In this document: positions 1 to 8,200 of the stretch, one piece after another | How positions within the stretch are numbered: position 1 is the stretch's first letter | How the letters are laid out: each line of letters starts with the position of its first letter | NCBI GenBank assembly: GCA_965602635.1 | Contig: CBFCZU010000146.1 | Location: 1-10,930 of the forward strand | Reading direction: 5' to 3' | Source of the DNA: CBFCZU01 sp965602635 | Lineage (GTDB): Bacteria; Planctomycetota; Phycisphaerae; SM23-33 | DNA: 10,930 bases | Position numbers and translations under genes: made by a program | The notes under the pieces: model-generated | Database searches by the model: none | Told to the model about the DNA's origin: nothing | The model's input: the letters and a program-made list of their open reading frames with translations, nothing else

Positions 1-1049
1 CCCTTGGCCCTGCGTATGGCGACGGAGCCGTCGAGGTCTCCGGCCATGGCGTACTCGACGGCCTTTCGCCCGCACTGTCGGGCCTCGGCGGCGTCCACGG
101 GCGAGGCGCAGCCGGCGAAGCTCCGCTGGAGATACCCGAACGTGTCGGCCCGGACGCGGAGCGACTTGTACTTCCGGCCGAGTTCGGCCTTGACGTAGTC
201 GGCCAGGAAGTCGCCCAGGGCGCCCGAGCCGGAGAGCTGAACGTTACCGTGGCTGTCGCGCTCCAGCTCTATTCCGAGCTTCTCGGCGAGGACCTGCGCG
301 ACGGGCTTGCCGCGGCGGTCGGCGATGCCCTCCGAGACGGCGATCTGGCAGCGGCCCAGCCTGGCGAAGATCCGGCCGACGTCCTCGAGGAACCTGGCGG
401 TGCTGAATGGCACCTCGGGCAGGTACACGAGGTGCGGCCCGTCTTTCCGGTCGGTCCGCCCCAGTGCGCTTGCGGCGGTGAGCCAGCCGGCGTGGCGGCC
501 CATGACGACGTTGATCTTGATTCCCGGCAGCGAGGCCGAGTCGCGGTCGTCGCCGACGAAGGCCGAGGCGACGAACCGGGCGGCCGAGCCGTAGCCCGGG
601 CAGTGGTCGGTCACGCACAGGTCGTTGTCGATGGTCTTGGGAATGTGGAAGACCCGCAGCTCGTGCGAGGCGGCGGCGGCCATCTCGTTGACGATCCGCG
701 CCGTGTCGGCCGAGTCGTTCCCGCCGATGTAGAAGAAGTAGCGGACGTCGTTGCGGGCGAAGACCTTGAAGATCCTCTTGCAGTATGCCTCGTCGGGCTT
801 GTCGCGGGTCGAGCCCAGCGCCGACGCCGGCGTGCCGGCCACCCGCTCCAGCAGCCCGCGCCCGAGGCCCTTCAGGTCGATGAAGTCCTCCTGGACGATC
901 CCGCGCACGCCGTGGCGGGCGCCCAGCAGGTGCTTGATGGCCCTGCACTTCGAGACCGCCTCGATCACCCCGACAAGCGACTGGTTGATGACGGCCGTCG
1001 GGCCGCCGGACTGCCCGACGACCGCGTTGCCTCTAACTGCCTCACTCAT
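1..1049 (-). CDS. pfp: 6-phosphofructokinase, probably pyrophosphate-dependent (3' end missing)
   Basis: Phosphorylates fructose 6-phosphate to fructose 1,6-bisphosphate in the cytoplasm. My translation from the ATG at 1049 gives 349 complete codons, then runs off the left edge. Visible motifs are the N-terminal nucleotide/PPi loop VGQSGGPTAV (11-20), GGNDS (109-113), PKTIDND (137-143) and MGRHAGW (183-189). In this family Asp after GGD/N and Lys in PKTIDND (here D112 and K138) replace the two glycines of ATP-dependent enzymes and favour pyrophosphate as donor; PPi use is therefore inferred. Asn111 stands where many homologues have a metal-binding Asp. The ATG lies 13 nt after the accC stop and is preceded by AGGAG about 10 nt upstream, so it is probably translated from the pepP-accB-accC transcript. 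An ATP-using enzyme of the same clade is the main alternative. Confidence 0.93.
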   Translation of the reverse strand, partial: MSEAVRGNAVVGQSGGPTAVINQSLVGVIEAVSKCRAIKHLLGARHGVRGIVQEDFIDLKGLGRGLLERVAGTPASALGSTRDKPDEAYCKRIFKVFARNDVRYFFYIGGNDSADTARIVNEMAAAASHELRVFHIPKTIDNDLCVTDHCPGYGSAARFVASAFVGDDRDSASLPGIKINVVMGRHAGWLTAASALGRTDRKDGPHLVYLPEVPFSTARFLEDVGRIFARLGRCQIAVSEGIADRRGKPVAQVLAEKLGIELERDSHGNVQLSGSGALGDFLADYVKAELGRKYKSLRVRADTFGYLQRSFAGCASPVDAAEARQCGRKAVEYAMAGDLDGSVAIRRAK

Positions 1050-1062
1050 GGCCCGCTGCTCC

Positions 1063-2418
<1,356 letters not shown>

Positions 2419-2440
2419 GGGCGAAGCGCTCCTCGGAAGG

Positions 2441-2887
2441 TCAGCCGGGCCCGACGCGGAACAGCACCTGGCCGAACTCGACCGGCTCGGCGTTCGTGAC
2501 ACAGATTTCGACGATCTGCCCGGCGCACTCGGCCTTGATTTCGTTCATGACCTTCATGGCCTCGACGACGCAGACGACGTCGTCGGGCCCGACCGTCGAG
2601 CCGGCGCTGACGAAGGGGTCGGAATCGGGCCCGGGGGCGGCGTAGAAGGTGCCCACCATGGGGCTCTTGATCTCCACCAGGTCGCGCCCCGGCCCTTCGA
2701 CGGCGGCCGGGGGCTGGGCCTCGGCCTGCGCGGCCGCGGGCACCGGCGCCGGCGCCGCGCCCATCACCACCTCGCCCGAGGGGCCGCGCCGGAGCTTGAT
2801 CTTGTTCTCCCCGTCGCTGACGTCCAGCTCGGCCAGGTCGTTCTCGACCATCAAGGCGACCAGCTTACGGATTTCCTCGATGTCCAT
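2441..2887 (-). CDS. accB: Biotin carboxyl carrier protein of acetyl-CoA carboxylase
   Basis: Carries carboxybiotin between AccC and the carboxyltransferase. The protein is 148 residues (E. coli 156). It has the N-terminal helix MDIEEIRKLVALMVEND that is usual in AccB, an Ala/Pro-rich linker at about 42-66, and a C-terminal biotinyl domain from about 70 to 147. The biotinylation motif is EAMKVMNE with K112 as the acceptor. KSPMVGTFYAAPGP at 74-87 includes the segment of bacterial BCCPs just before the thumb region. The frame continues open upstream, but the ATG at 2887 gives the conserved N-terminus and is preceded by GAGAGG with a 6-nt spacer. It begins 26 nt after the aminopeptidase stop. 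Many bacteria have efp between pepP/pepQ and accB; here it is absent. The protein would need a BirA-type ligase, which is not seen here. Confidence 0.98.
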   Translation of the reverse strand: MDIEEIRKLVALMVENDLAELDVSDGENKIKLRRGPSGEVVMGAAPAPVPAAAQAEAQPPAAVEGPGRDLVEIKSPMVGTFYAAPGPDSDPFVSAGSTVGPDDVVCVVEAMKVMNEIKAECAGQIVEICVTNAEPVEFGQVLFRVGPG

Positions 2888-2913
2888 AGCCGTCCTCTCG
2901 ATCCGCCCCGGGC

Positions 2914-4017
2914 CTACCGCAGGGCCATCGCCTTCAAGTCGCGCGGCAGGCTGCTCATTCGCCGCCGCCCGGCGGGGGTGACCAGGACGTCGTCCTCGAT
3001 CCGCACGCCGCCGACGCCGGGTATGTAAACGCCCGGCTCGACGGTCACGACCATCCCCGCCCGCAGCCGCTGGCGGGTGCCGCGCCCTATCCTGGGGCCT
3101 TCGTGGACGTCCAGCCCGATGCCGTGCCCCAGCCCGTGGGCGAAGGCCTTTCCGTAGCCGGCCCGCTCGATCACCGCCCGGGCGGCCGCGTCGGCCGAGC
3201 CGCACGCAACGCCCGGGCCCACGGCCCGGATGCCCGCCGCTTGGGCGCGCAACACAACTTCATAAACCTGTGCGATTGGGGACGGGATTCTACCCAGAAA
3301 GACCACCCGCGTCAAGTCGCAGCAGTAGCCGTCCACGACCGCCCCCCAGTCGATCAGGACGGCTTCCCCGCGGCGGATTCGGCTCCCGCCCGGCCGGTAG
3401 TGCGGCAGTGCGGCGTGAGGGCCGGCCGCGACGATGGTCTCGAAGGCCGCTCCGTCCGCGCCGGCCAGGCGCATGCGGTAATCAAGCTCGGCCGCAACCT
3501 CTCGCTCCGTCCGCCCGGCGAAGCCCTTGGCCCCCCCGCCCAGCAGGGCGCTGAAAGCACCCTCCGCCGCGCGCAGCGCCCGACGGATGGCCGACAGCTC
3601 GCCGGAATCCTTCACCTCGCGCAGCGACTCGATCTCCCCGCCGAAGGGCTTGGTCCTGGCCGGGGCGATGCCCCTGTCCACGACGGTCTTGAAGGCGACG
3701 GTCATGTCGCCGCCCTCGATGCCCAGCCGCCGGACGCGCCGCCCGGCAAGGGCCGAGGCTATCGCGTCGATCATCCGCCCCGAGCGGACCACGGCCTTGA
3801 GGCGGGGGCACTCGATGCGGGCCTGCTCGGCGAACCGCCCGTCGGTCAGCAGCCTCGCCCACCGCCGCCCCACCAGCAGGAAGCTGTCCTCGCCGGTGAA
3901 GCCGGTGAAGTAGCGGACGCTGCGGCGGTCGGTGAGCAGGGCCGCCCCGACCCCGCGCCGCCGGCACAGCCGCCGCAGGGCCGAAAGTCGCCTGCTCAAT
4001 GCGCGCCGATCCGTCAC
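2914..4017 (-). CDS. M24 family Xaa-Pro aminopeptidase (PepP/PepQ/YqhT-like)
   Basis: A two-metal cytoplasmic peptidase expected to remove N-terminal residues before proline or cleave X-Pro dipeptides. The protein is 367 residues. The creatinase/prolidase N-domain (about 1-130) includes the conserved DRRSVRYFTGFTG (30-42). The pita-bread catalytic domain covers about 140-360. All five metal ligands can be placed: D223 and D234 in IDWGA...DLTR, H298 in HGLGHGIGLDVHE, E327 in TVEPGVY and E341 in RIEDD. H294 and H305 match the conserved substrate-side histidines. The start is GTG, chosen because a strong AAAGGAG lies 5 nt upstream and the encoded N-terminus fits the family. It is the first gene of the cluster with accB, accC and the phosphofructokinase, a linkage seen with yqhT in many bacteria. 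Whether it acts on dipeptides or longer peptides cannot be decided from sequence. Confidence 0.95.
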   Translation of the reverse strand: MTDRRALSRRLSALRRLCRRRGVGAALLTDRRSVRYFTGFTGEDSFLLVGRRWARLLTDGRFAEQARIECPRLKAVVRSGRMIDAIASALAGRRVRRLGIEGGDMTVAFKTVVDRGIAPARTKPFGGEIESLREVKDSGELSAIRRALRAAEGAFSALLGGGAKGFAGRTEREVAAELDYRMRLAGADGAAFETIVAAGPHAALPHYRPGGSRIRRGEAVLIDWGAVVDGYCCDLTRVVFLGRIPSPIAQVYEVVLRAQAAGIRAVGPGVACGSADAAARAVIERAGYGKAFAHGLGHGIGLDVHEGPRIGRGTRQRLRAGMVVTVEPGVYIPGVGGVRIEDDVLVTPAGRRRMSSLPRDLKAMALR

Positions 4018-4022
4018 GCCGA

Positions 4023-4029
4023 CTCCTTT
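4023..4029 (-). promoter_or_regulatory. Shine-Dalgarno site fixing a GTG start
   Basis: The minus strand reads AAAGGAG followed by TCGGC and the GTG start of the M24 peptidase at 4017. This 5-nt spacing is near ideal and supports the non-ATG start over internal codons. Confidence 0.75.
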
Positions 4030-4101
4030 CGGCCGACAAACCTAGCGGCGCGCCCACGCCGCGGCAAAGGAAATCCACGCGCCGGAGATCGGCCGGGCAG
4101 T

Positions 4102-4130
4102 TTGAACCGCACGGCCCGGCCGTCTAGAAT
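4102..4130 (+). promoter_or_regulatory. Sigma70-like promoter for larE
   Basis: TTGAAC at 4102-4107 and TAGAAT at 4125-4130 are separated by exactly 17 nt; they match the consensus boxes at 4 and 5 of 6 positions. The expected start of transcription, about 4137, falls on the AAGGAG Shine-Dalgarno sequence (4137-4142), which is 5 nt before the larE ATG. If real, the mRNA would have an unusually short leader of about 11 nt. The rest of the 4018-4147 gap holds only weak promoter candidates for the opposite gene. Confidence 0.45.
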
Positions 4131-4147
4131 ACGGTGAAGGAGACCAG

Positions 4148-5008
4148 ATGCTCGACGAGAGTCCAGAGGATATGTACGCGTCGCTGCCGGACGCGCTCCA
4201 GGCCAAGCTGGCCCGCTGCCGGGATATCATTCAGTCCTTCGGGCGCGTGGTGGTGGCCTTCAGCGGCGGGGTTGACAGCACGCTGCTGCTGGCCCTGTCG
4301 GCGGAGGCGCTGGGCCCCGACGACGTCCTGGCGGCGGTGGGAGTCTCGGCCTCTCTGCCGGCGAGCGAGCTGGACGACGCCCGCTCCATCGCCGGGCACC
4401 TCGGCGTCAGGCTGGTGGAGGTGCCCACCTGCGAGCTGGACGACCCGGACTTCGCCTCCAACCCGCCCGACCGCTGTTTCTACTGCAAGCAGGAGCTGCT
4501 GGGCCGCCTGGGCGCGGTGGCCCGGGCCGAGGGCTTCGAGCAGGTGGTCACGGGCGCCAACTTCGACGACCTGGGCGACCTTCGCCCGGGCCTTCTGGCG
4601 GGCGAGAAGATGGGTGCGGCCAATCCGCTCATGGAGGCGGCGCTGACCAAGCAGGAGATCCGCGCAGCCGCGGCCGCCAGGAAGCTGCCGAACTGGGACA
4701 AGCCCGCCTACGCCTGCCTGGCCAGCCGCATCCCCTACGGCCAGGACGTCACGCCCGAGAGGCTCGCCCGCATCGAGCGCGCCGAGGAGGCCATGCACCA
4801 GATGGGCTTCGCCGACTGCCGCGTCCGCGACCACGGCGAGGTCGCCCGGATCGAGGTCGCCCCCGCCGCCATCGCCCAGGCCGTCGAGCTGCGCGGGCGG
4901 ATCGTCGAGGCGCTCAAGGACGCCGGCTACGCCTACGTCGCCCTCGACCTGGCCGGGTACCGCACCGGCTCGATGAACGAGACGCTGAAGGACGAGCAGC
5001 CCGACTGA
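4148..5008 (+). CDS. larE: LarE-type ATP-dependent sulfur insertase, three-cysteine form
   Basis: LarE proteins adenylate and sulfurate pyridinium-3,5-biscarboxylate mononucleotide while making the nickel-pincer nucleotide cofactor of lactate racemase and related enzymes. The protein is 286 residues. It has the PP-loop SGGVDSTLL at 39-47 for ATP, PDRCFYCK at 107-114, GANFDD at 136-141, RPGLLAGEKMGA at 146-157, the signature NWDKPAYACLASR at 182-194, and the C-terminal YRTGSMNETL. C190 aligns with the sacrificial Cys176 of Lactiplantibacillus plantarum LarE. In addition C110 and C113 form CxxC, which that enzyme lacks; homologues with three such cysteines (for example from Thermotoga maritima) bind a [4Fe-4S] cluster and act catalytically. 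AAGGAG lies 5 nt before the ATG. No larA, larB or larC is nearby, so its substrate partner is unknown. Confidence 0.95.
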   Translation: MLDESPEDMYASLPDALQAKLARCRDIIQSFGRVVVAFSGGVDSTLLLALSAEALGPDDVLAAVGVSASLPASELDDARSIAGHLGVRLVEVPTCELDDPDFASNPPDRCFYCKQELLGRLGAVARAEGFEQVVTGANFDDLGDLRPGLLAGEKMGAANPLMEAALTKQEIRAAAAARKLPNWDKPAYACLASRIPYGQDVTPERLARIERAEEAMHQMGFADCRVRDHGEVARIEVAPAAIAQAVELRGRIVEALKDAGYAYVALDLAGYRTGSMNETLKDEQPD

Positions 5009-5051
5009 CCGCTGAGGCGATGTTCCCCCGCGGTGTTGCGCCTTTGGGGCC

Positions 5052-5075
5052 CTATCCCCCGTGTGCTTCGACGCG
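5052..5075. repeat. Direct repeat copy 1 (duplicates the 3' end of the LptC-like gene)
   Basis: This 24-nt segment matches 5211-5234 at 23 of 24 positions. Read on the minus strand it encodes RVEAHGG followed by TAG, exactly the last residues and stop of the neighbouring gene, with a synonymous GAA for GAG. It lies 159 nt from the other copy and brackets the palindromic block. Confidence 0.85.
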
Positions 5076-5137
5076 AGCGACTTACGTCGCTCTTGCCCAG
5101 GGCCAGTCTTGAGCGAGGCGCGAAGCGCCGAGTCGAA

Positions 5138-5169
5138 ACCTTTGCGAGAGAACCGTCTCTCGCAAAGGT
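5138..5169. repeat. Perfect inverted repeat, 14-bp stem with 4-nt loop
   Basis: ACCTTTGCGAGAGA at 5138-5151 is the exact reverse complement of 5156-5169, with loop ACCG. It directly abuts the next hairpin. No run of T follows it on either strand. It may be part of a palindromic mobile repeat or a structured transcript end. Confidence 0.9.
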
Positions 5170-5207
5170 GCTTATTGCATAGACCCGGAAGGGGTCATGC
5201 AATAAGC
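5170..5207. repeat. Inverted repeat, 16-bp stem with a one-base bulge
   Basis: GCTTATTGCAT at 5170-5180 pairs with 5197-5207. After an unpaired A at 5181, GACCC (5182-5186) pairs with GGGTC (5192-5196), leaving the 5-nt loop GGAAG. It is AT-richer than its surroundings and starts on the base after the previous hairpin ends, so the two form one 70-nt double-hairpin block. Confidence 0.9.
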
Positions 5208-5210
5208 AGG

Positions 5211-5234
5211 CTATCCCCCGTGTGCCTCGACGCG
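5211..5234. repeat. Direct repeat copy 2 (3' end of the LptC-like gene)
   Basis: This is the in-gene copy of the 24-nt direct repeat. It contains the TAG stop (5211-5213) and the last seven codons of the LptC-like protein. It has one mismatch to 5052-5075. Confidence 0.85.
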
Positions 5235-8200
5235 GCCGGTCACCACCCGGTTGGTCTTGCGGTTCCAGGTGATGTTGGGGCTCTTGGCGTCGTACAGCCT
5301 GCCCTTGGTCTTGTCCTCGTAGTAGATGACGGCGTCCTTGGGCCTCTGGCCGACGAGGTAGCCCCAGATGACGGCCACGTCGGTCTCCCGCTGCCAGAGC
5401 ATTCGCTGGCAGACGACCTCCTGGCGGCCGTCCTTGAGGTTAACGTCGCCGCGGGCGTCGAAGAGCATCAGCTTGCCGACCCTCGGCCCGGTCGTCCCCT
5501 CGGCCGGGCGGGTAATCGCGGAGAGGTCCGGCTTGGCGAAGGTCGCCAGCATGCGGTCGCAGTCAAGGCTGGTGTTGCGCCCGCGCGGCATGTCCTTGAT
5601 CGCCCGGACGTTCAGCTCCTTGAGCCCGACGATATGCTTGCCGCTGCAGTGGTCCAGGTGCACGTCGCCCCGGAGCTCCACCACGCGCTTGTCCTGGTCC
5701 AGGTACATCGACTTGGACCATTGGAAGCGCGACTGCGAGGGGCGTGTCACGGAGTCGACGCCCAGCAGCTCGCCCTCGGGCGCGGGCTTCTTGGCGGGCG
5801 CGGGCTTCTTGCCGGGCGGGGTCTTCTCAGGTGGCTCGGGCGGGCGGTAGTCCTCCACCAGCAGCATGCCCGCCTTGGGACACCTAACGGCCTTGACGGC
5901 GGCCTCGTAGATCACCTGCCCCGAGCACAGCAGCAGCCGGCGCTCGAGGTAGCCGTCGGCGTCCTTCTGGACCGAGAGCAGCTCAACGTCCTCGTCGTCG
6001 CTCTTGTGGGCGATGACCTGGGCGATCTTCCGCTGGCGGAAGCGCTGCGAGCCTTCCTCGGCCGCTGGCTTGGCGGCGGTCTCCTTCTCGGCGGCGAACG
6101 TCACGTCCATCTTGCCGCACTTAATCAGGTCCTCAGCCGTGGCCAGCTCGACGCCGCCGGCGACAACGGCCAGTCGCTTGGCGCCGTAGTAATCCAGGCT
6201 CTTGGTCCAGATGATGTCCGCCCGGCGGGGCTTGTCCACCTTGTTGCCGCTCAGGTCGGTGTCGGTCCAGAATCGCAGCGTGCCCGGGCCGGTGACCTTC
6301 GCCGACTCCGTTTTCTTGCCCAGCTCCTTCTTCCTGCTCAGGAAGATGTTGCCTGCCTTGAGGATGTTGTCCTTCTCGGTGACGACGGCGGGCTTGCCGA
6401 TCAGCTTGGCGGTCCCGGCGACGCGGTCGGCGATCAGCTTATCGCACTGCGCCACCATCGGGTCGGCCTCGCTGACGCCGGTGACCTTTACTTTGCCGGT
6501 CGCCACCATCCGGCGCCCCTGGGGCTTCTCTTCGCCGGTCAGCGGGTCCTTCACCAGGGCGAACTTGACGGTCACCTTTTCGGCCTCGACCGTCACCTCT
6601 CCGCCCTCGACTTCCTGATCGACCTGGCGGGCCGAGACGTTGCCCGTGGCGACGGCCTCGAGCGGATAGCTCTTCCCGCCAGGCGAGGTGGCCATCGTGA
6701 CCCGCAGATTATCGGCCTTTGTGTACTCGCCGGTCACGGCGTCGGCGAGGTGAACCTGCTTGGCCTGCCCCTGGGCATCGAGGAGCTTGATCCTGTTGAC
6801 CGTGTCGTCGGCGGACTTGGGCTCGTGGAAGCTGGCCTTTAGGCAATGGGCCTGGAGGCTCTTGCCGGGCGGCTGCTTGACGATCACCTTCCCCGTGAAG
6901 GTCGCGTTGCAGAGGAAGTCGCGCCGCTCGGTGCCGGCGTCGGTCGTCACCTCCTGCCGGCCTATGGAGGCGAGGACGTGATCGGTCCAGGTGATGGTCA
7001 CGTCGCCGGCCTCCTCGGCGCCCTCCTCGGCGGCGACGTCGCCTACCCCGAGGATGTCCGACTCGCCGGCGGGCATGGACATCCCCCCCGCCCCGACGAA
7101 CCGGACCCACTCCTCATCGCGATTGAATCGCACCACCGGGGCCGAGATCCGCTCGCCGGTCGCCATCCGCATCCGCACGGGCTCGCCCTTCCAGCCGAGC
7201 AGCTCCCCGCTGTTGCTGAGCGATCTGAACTGGAAGCTGCGGCAGATGGTGGTCGCCTCGCCGTCGCCGAGGTCCAGCTTCCGCCCGCTGGCCTCGACGT
7301 CAAACCTGTCGGGGATGTGCTCTTCGGGCTCGCGCACGGGCGTGATGACCAGAGGCCCGGTCCAGGTGACGATCATTGGCTCGGGCGGGGGCTCCGGCTC
7401 GGCGGCTGGGGGCCTGGGAGTGCTGGGCTCGCCGGCGGGGCTTCGCGCCGCCACCGGAGGCGACGCCGCGGCGCCGGTGGGCGGCACGGCCCCGGCCGGT
7501 CGCTTCTCGGCACGGCGCTTCTCACGCTCGCGGGGATCGGCGTACTCGAAAACCAGCGCCAGCTTCTCCGCCCCGCGGAGGTAACGCTGCCCGGAGGTGA
7601 CCTCCACGTTATCGGAGAAGACGATGCGGTAGGTGTCCTCGATGATCGGCGGCGGGCCGCCCGGCGCCCCGGTCGGCTCCTCCGCGGGCTCGGCGCCGGC
7701 AGGACGAGTGGCCACGCGCCGGGGCCTGGTGGTCGCCGCCCGACTCGCGGTCGGCCTCGTGGCGGTGAACGCCGCCATGACCAGCCCCCGCCCCACCGGG
7801 GGAACCCACCCGACCTCCCGCCGCTCCGCCAGGGAGGCGCGCGGGGCGGGCGGCTCGACAGCGGCCCCCGGCTCAGGCGCCTCGGCCGGATCCGCCTCCT
7901 CGGTGGCGCCGCCAGGCAGCGACAACTGCTCCATGAACCGGTCCTGACCCTCGCGGATGCACAGGTACTCGCCGCGGACGATCCGCAGCTCCCGCAGCTC
8001 GCGCGGGCTGTCGCTCCACGACAGCCGCAGGCCCGTCCCCAGGATGTCAGCCTCCTTGGAGAATACGGCTACCTGCCGGTCGGTCTCGATCATCAGCCGG
8101 TCGCGGTCGAAGGTCACCTCGTCGGTGTAGATGCGCACGGCGTCGTCCTGCCGTTCCGCCAGCGGCTCGGGCCCCGGGCGGATGCGGCGGTCCATGACGA

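Larger units (their letters stand above)
5009..5210. other. Convergent intergenic region rich in inverted repeats
   Basis: This 202-nt stretch lies between the ends of larE (+) and the LptC-like gene (-). Besides the two large hairpins and the direct repeat listed separately, it contains GAGCGAC/GTCGCTC (5075-5081 and 5086-5092, loop TTAC), GGCGC/GCGCC (5117-5121 and 5125-5129, loop GAA) and TTCGAC/GTCGAA (5067-5072 and 5132-5137), which enclose the smaller stems. No coding frame here looks real. No stem is followed by a T-tract on either strand, so it is not a textbook intrinsic terminator, but its position would suit a bidirectional one. Confidence 0.7.

Noticed and set aside
2419..2502. 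N-terminal extension of accC upstream of 2418
   Set aside because: It overlaps the accB 3' end, is Arg/Ser-rich and precedes the canonical MFSRILVANRGEIA start.
2888..3205. N-terminal extension of accB upstream of 2887
   Set aside because: It runs through the 3' part of the aminopeptidase gene and is Arg/Gly-rich, while MDIEEIRKL is the usual AccB start.
4045..4062. Inverted repeat GCGGCG/CGCCGC as a possible operator
   Set aside because: A 6-bp GC-only stem is expected by chance in this composition.
4039..4067. Minus-strand TTGCCG-17-TAGGTT as promoter of the peptidase-acc operon
   Set aside because: The spacing is right but only 4 and 3 of 6 bases match the consensus, too weak in GC-rich sequence to list as a feature.
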